Of a DNA stretch of 37,108 nucleotides, positions 34,493 through 37,108 are shown piece by piece (the stretch's first letter is position 1; each line of letters starts with the position of its first letter). Where the stretch lies: the NCBI GenBank assembly GCA_913046335.1, contig CAJWSU010000013.1, positions 1 to 37,108 on the forward strand, in the 5' to 3' direction. A model generated the notes under the pieces. The model was given only the letters and a program-made list of their open reading frames with translations, was not told the DNA's origin and ran no database searches. The position numbers and the translations under genes were made by a program. Source of the DNA: TMED109 sp002684605. Its GTDB lineage: Bacteria > Pseudomonadota > Alphaproteobacteria > TMED109.

Positions 34493-35491
34493 TTAATCTC
34501 TAGCAGGTTCTGCTAAGTAAGGTGGCCAGCAAACTGGATTTAATGCACTTGCAGCAACTTCTCCGGGACCTACCCCTGGTATAAATTTTTGCCAGTCTCC
34601 TGATATCATAGTAGGTTTGTCAACCACACGGGCACCATCTGCAAAATATGTATTTGCGAGAACAACACGGGTCCTGTTAGTATAGTTACCCGCAGCATTA
34701 TGAAAACTAAGATTATGATGAAAACTAACTTCACCTATCTCAAATGGTCCGTCTTCTATTATGACTTTATTAGATTTAAAGGCCTTCGAAACATTTTTAT
34801 CATAACTTGTATCTAATTTATTAAAATTAATGTTTTGAACATACTTATAGACACTTAATGGTTTAGCAAAAGCTAAAGGACCCATTTCTATAGGTGTTTG
34901 CTGAGCTGGAATCCAAGCTGTCACAACATCATGAGTTGCCAATGGGAAATGATCATCGTCGCAATGCCAAGGAGTCCTTCCACATCCTGGTTCCTTTGCA
35001 AGAGCGTTATCATGATAGAGCCTAACGCTTTTGACACGAAGCAAGTCTGCACAAATTTTAGCTATACGGCTACTAAGTACGTAATCTTTAATAAGAGTAT
35101 TATTTAACCACATCATTTCAAGGCTTAAGAAACGATTATTAGTTTTGCCATTACTTTTTTTGTCAAAATTTTTATGTAAAATATGTAAAATCTCTGAACG
35201 CAACTTAGCCAAAGCGCCCGCCGACAAAACATTTTTTAGTTTAATGAAACCATCTCTATTAAAAGTTTCTATATGTTCTTTTTTAACATCAAAAGGTGAA
35301 ATTAACTCCTGCTTAATACTTTCAACTGAAGGAATATCTATTAATGGTAATGAAGGAAGTTTTATGAAGTCTTTATCCTTAGGTCTAAGTGGATTATCCG
35401 CAAGAGTTACATACCAATCCCACCAAGCTTGATTATCCTCATCCCAAGGTTCATATAAACTCGATTCCATAGCCTGATCACTTACGAACAT
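34493..35491 (-). CDS. Phytanoyl-CoA dioxygenase (PhyH) family oxygenase
   Basis: Fe(II)/2-oxoglutarate oxygenase of the PhyH family. The iron triad is visible as HCD in TPWHCDDDHFP (H176, D178) and FHNAAGN (H264), with 2OG-binding arginine in TNRTRVVLAN (about R274-276). Start chosen at the ATG 35491 giving 332 residues (MFVSDQAMESSLYEPW...); an ATG at 35566 would add 25 hydrophobic and basic residues with no ribosome site and no match to the family. The C-terminal half ends in PYLAEPARD. It is likely to hydroxylate a small metabolite or osmolyte together with the adjacent methyltransferase, but the substrate is unknown. Confidence 0.88.
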   Translation of the reverse strand: MFVSDQAMESSLYEPWDEDNQAWWDWYVTLADNPLRPKDKDFIKLPSLPLIDIPSVESIKQELISPFDVKKEHIETFNRDGFIKLKNVLSAGALAKLRSEILHILHKNFDKKSNGKTNNRFLSLEMMWLNNTLIKDYVLSSRIAKICADLLRVKSVRLYHDNALAKEPGCGRTPWHCDDDHFPLATHDVVTAWIPAQQTPIEMGPLAFAKPLSVYKYVQNINFNKLDTSYDKNVSKAFKSNKVIIEDGPFEIGEVSFHHNLSFHNAAGNYTNRTRVVLANTYFADGARVVDKPTMISGDWQKFIPGVGPGEVAASALNPVCWPPYLAEPARD

Positions 35492-35566
35492 TTTATTTGG
35501 CCTGTATAGTTTTTTGATAAGTTTAGTCCTTAATTTATAAAAATTTACTAGTAAAATGATTAACAT

Positions 35567-35944
35567 TGAAAAGGTAATTGATAAAGAACATAAAGCTTAT
35601 AAAATCAGTGTGTAATCCGCCTCTACTATTTATAGCCTATTTTTAATTAGTCAAAGAAAAAATCAAAACAAGAAGTTAAAAAATATTGGATTTATGAGAA
35701 TATTACTTGATTGCAGAGATAGGATTTAAAACCTAGGCCTTCAGTTTATGAGGGTTTAACTGATGCCTTAGTAGAGCCAATATTAAATGAAATATGGTAT
35801 TATATATAGATAGGTTTTGAGTAAGCAAGAAATCCCCTATTCTAATTAAATATTATTTACTATAAAAAAACTACCTAAAATAAAACTTAAAAAAAAATAT
35901 CAAAATAAATTTAGGCTTATTCAGAACACATTTACTATATTACT
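35567..35944. other. 378-base gene-free gap
   Basis: Between the PhyH and cupredoxin genes (450 bases if the PhyH start is 35491). I find no frame longer than about 20 codons with a ribosome site. Its only recognisable content is the decayed tRNA-derived stretch at 35708-35752; the rest is unremarkable AT-rich sequence. Confidence 0.6.
35708..35752 (-). pseudogene. Decayed copy of the 3' part of initiator tRNA-Met
   Basis: On the plus strand TTGCAGAGATAGGATTTA and CCTTCAGTTTATGAG closely match the sequence at the right edge of the window (TTGCGGGGGTAGGATTTG, CCTTCAGGTTATGAG), the 3' part of the initiator tRNA-Met in the same orientation. By hand about 34 of 45 positions agree without gaps, more if one base is shifted. 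The anticodon CAT, the T-loop core and the terminal CA are kept, but the T loop is 8 bases and the anticodon stem no longer pairs with a 7-base loop, and beyond the anticodon similarity ends. So it is not a working tRNA. Confidence 0.65.
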
Positions 35945-36421
35945 TTACTCTATAATAATTAAACCCTGCATGCCCATTTCACTATGCTTTAATCCATTTT
36001 TCATATCTTCTACTTTGCAAAACAGGTCTTCAAAACGACCTGTTTTAATAGGTACAAGCCACCATTCTATTTGGTGATTTGGCCACACTTCAACTTCATT
36101 TATTACACCCTTTATTTCTGCTAATTTTTTTCCATTAGAATTAATCTGTATTTTTCTCGTAAAAATTGACTTAGAAAAAGAATTAGAAGAAAAATAATGT
36201 TTTGAATCACTGATATTTTTTAAAATTAATTTGTATAATTTGCCCGTATAAAATATTAATTCGCTTGGTTCATAATAATGTGATTCTCCAGTTACTCCTT
36301 TAAATAAAATAACCTTTTCAATTGGCTCTTGTTTTGTAAGGTCTTGTGAATGTGCATAATCTACAAAGCTTAGACTTATAACTAAACATGTAAAAATAAT
36401 ATTTATAAATCGACTATTCAT
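35945..36421 (-). CDS. Secreted cupredoxin-like copper protein
   Basis: A 158-residue periplasmic protein with a signal peptide (IIFTCLVISLSFVDYAHS, cut near 25). The mature part looks like a type 1 cupredoxin: first histidine H75 in SDSKHYFSS, then after a strand block the C-terminal site C135 (DLFCKVED), H146 and M149/M151 in KHSEMGMQGLIIIE, the usual C-Xn-H-Xn-M order. It may carry electrons or bind copper; the partner is not in the window. It diverges from the rhodanese gene over 232 bases. The spacing C-X10-H is longer than in plastocyanin, so the copper site is inferred rather than certain. Confidence 0.78.
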   Translation of the reverse strand: MNSRFINIIFTCLVISLSFVDYAHSQDLTKQEPIEKVILFKGVTGESHYYEPSELIFYTGKLYKLILKNISDSKHYFSSNSFSKSIFTRKIQINSNGKKLAEIKGVINEVEVWPNHQIEWWLVPIKTGRFEDLFCKVEDMKNGLKHSEMGMQGLIIIE

Positions 36422-36653
36422 AATAACAATATATATATCAAAAAAAAAAATTATAAATACTAAAATAATTTTAAAAATGTGCTTGAATCTTTAATTTAGA
36501 CCTAATGATTGTTACATAATTATTTTATAATTAATAAAAAACAATACAATATTAATAAAATAGTATAATTTATAATGTTGTAAAAAATTATGCATTCACT
36601 TTTGTATAAAATTAACTATTTAAATAAAAATTTAAACCAACTGGGGAAAATAA

Positions 36654-37028
36654 ATGAAAACAGCTAAAGATTATCTTGAAGAAGCAAATAAAGTTGTTAA
36701 TAAAATTGATGTAAATGAAGCTATAGAAAAACATAGAAACAGTTCTGCTATTTTTATTGACGTTAGGGATAGCTCTGATATCAATAAAACGGGTAGTATT
36801 ACAAATTCTCTAAAAATACAAAGAGGTTTAATTGAGTTTGTAGCTGATGAAGCAACAGCACTTTATAATAATGCTCTTAAAAAAAACTCAGAAATTATTC
36901 TAGTATGTGGTGCTGGAGGTCAAGCAGCTTTAACAGGAAAAACCTTAATAGATATGGGTTATACGAATGTATCTAATGTAGGAGCTATAGGTGATTGGGA
37001 GAAAAATGGAGGACCTATGACTAAATAA
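36654..37028 (+). CDS. Single-domain rhodanese-like protein
   Basis: A 124-residue rhodanese-fold sulfurtransferase or persulfide carrier. Landmarks are FIDVRDSSDINKTGSI (34-49) and the active-site loop LVCGAGGQAALTGK with catalytic C85; the GAGG loop length matches the CysRXGXR-type six-residue loop. No signal peptide, so cytosolic. GGGG lies nine bases before the ATG. It ends 26 bases before the tRNA-Met 3' end (convergent). Sulfur substrate unknown. Confidence 0.9.
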   Translation: MKTAKDYLEEANKVVNKIDVNEAIEKHRNSSAIFIDVRDSSDINKTGSITNSLKIQRGLIEFVADEATALYNNALKKNSEIILVCGAGGQAALTGKTLIDMGYTNVSNVGAIGDWEKNGGPMTK

Positions 37029-37054
37029 TATATTTATAAATATTGAAAAATTGT

Positions 37055-37108
37055 TGGTTGCGGGGGTAGGATTTGAACCTACGACCTTCAGGTTATGAGC
37101 CTGACGAG
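37055..37108 (-). tRNA. Initiator tRNA-Met (CAT), 5' part beyond the window
   Basis: On the minus strand the 3' end reads ...CCCCCGCAACCA, with an encoded CCA at 37055-37057. The T arm (GTAGG TTCAAAT CCTAC) and the anticodon stem and loop (TCAGG CTCATAA CCTGA) fold perfectly, giving anticodon CAT. The closing GC pairs above the anticodon loop and the close match to alphaproteobacterial initiator tRNAs favour tRNA-fMet over the elongator form. The D arm and acceptor 5' strand are outside the window. Confidence 0.9.

Noticed and set aside
35695..35780. Full functional tRNA at the relic
   Set aside because: The anticodon stem and T loop do not fold to standard sizes, and the 5' half does not resemble the tRNA.
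1..37108. CRISPR arrays, insertion sequences, integrases, toxin-antitoxin or known defence genes
   Set aside because: No spaced repeat array, transposase, recombinase or known defence domain was seen on either strand.

Overview
The window is AT-rich (roughly 30% GC by eye) and reads as a compact chromosomal segment of a free-living, probably marine alphaproteobacterium with a streamlined genome. The alphaproteobacterial reading rests on the HisI metal motif form, the folE/yidD/thrS neighbourhood, the many single-gene transporters and dioxygenases, and an initiator tRNA ending in CCA. I cannot fix the clade. Gene density is high, overlaps are common, several genes start with TTG, and no phage, IS or CRISPR elements are visible.

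Layout. 1-5508: a partial hisI (-) diverges from a folE-maf-cysS-thrS-yidD operon (+) of folate and tRNA-charging housekeeping genes. 5505-6733 (-): a HupE/UreJ-type metal permease coupled to an unknown membrane protein. 6911-9215 (+): typA/bipA and a PsiE-family protein. 9217-13426 (-): a complete ABC sugar-type importer (Tat-exported binding protein, two permeases, ATPase). 13541-14441 (+): a GFA zinc protein and a secreted hypothetical. 14448-16948 (-): an operon of HpcH/HpaI aldolase, a 50-residue DUF2256 zinc protein and a ThDP-dependent enzyme. 16997-20850: SelO (-) diverges from egtB-egtD (+), the core of ergothioneine synthesis. 20862-21389 (-): a small membrane protein and a monohaem cytochrome c. 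21477-25065: a DEAD-box RNA helicase (-) diverges from recQ (+).

25062-28739: a CIA30-domain secreted protein (-), a UPF0114 membrane protein (+), an exported COG4798-type methyltransferase (+) whose real start seems to be an AUA codon, a possible 46-residue membrane peptide (+), and a cupin-SMP30 pair (-). 28844-31511 (+): a DNA repair group of endonuclease III, an FeS-BCP-family photolyase that appears to have lost its cluster cysteines, and a Nudix hydrolase. 31619-33519 (+): a SulP transporter with a small acidic protein. 33579-35491 (-): a PhyH dioxygenase-methyltransferase pair. 35492-37108: a gap with a decayed copy of the 3' part of an initiator tRNA, a cupredoxin (-), a rhodanese (+), and the 3' part of the intact initiator tRNA-Met (-) cut by the window edge.

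I see no single obviously new defence or mobile system. The strongest leads are the tRNA-fMet-derived repeat flanking a 1.3-kb segment, the AUA-start exported methyltransferase, the cluster-less photolyase, and a ThrRS whose editing motif has lost a histidine.
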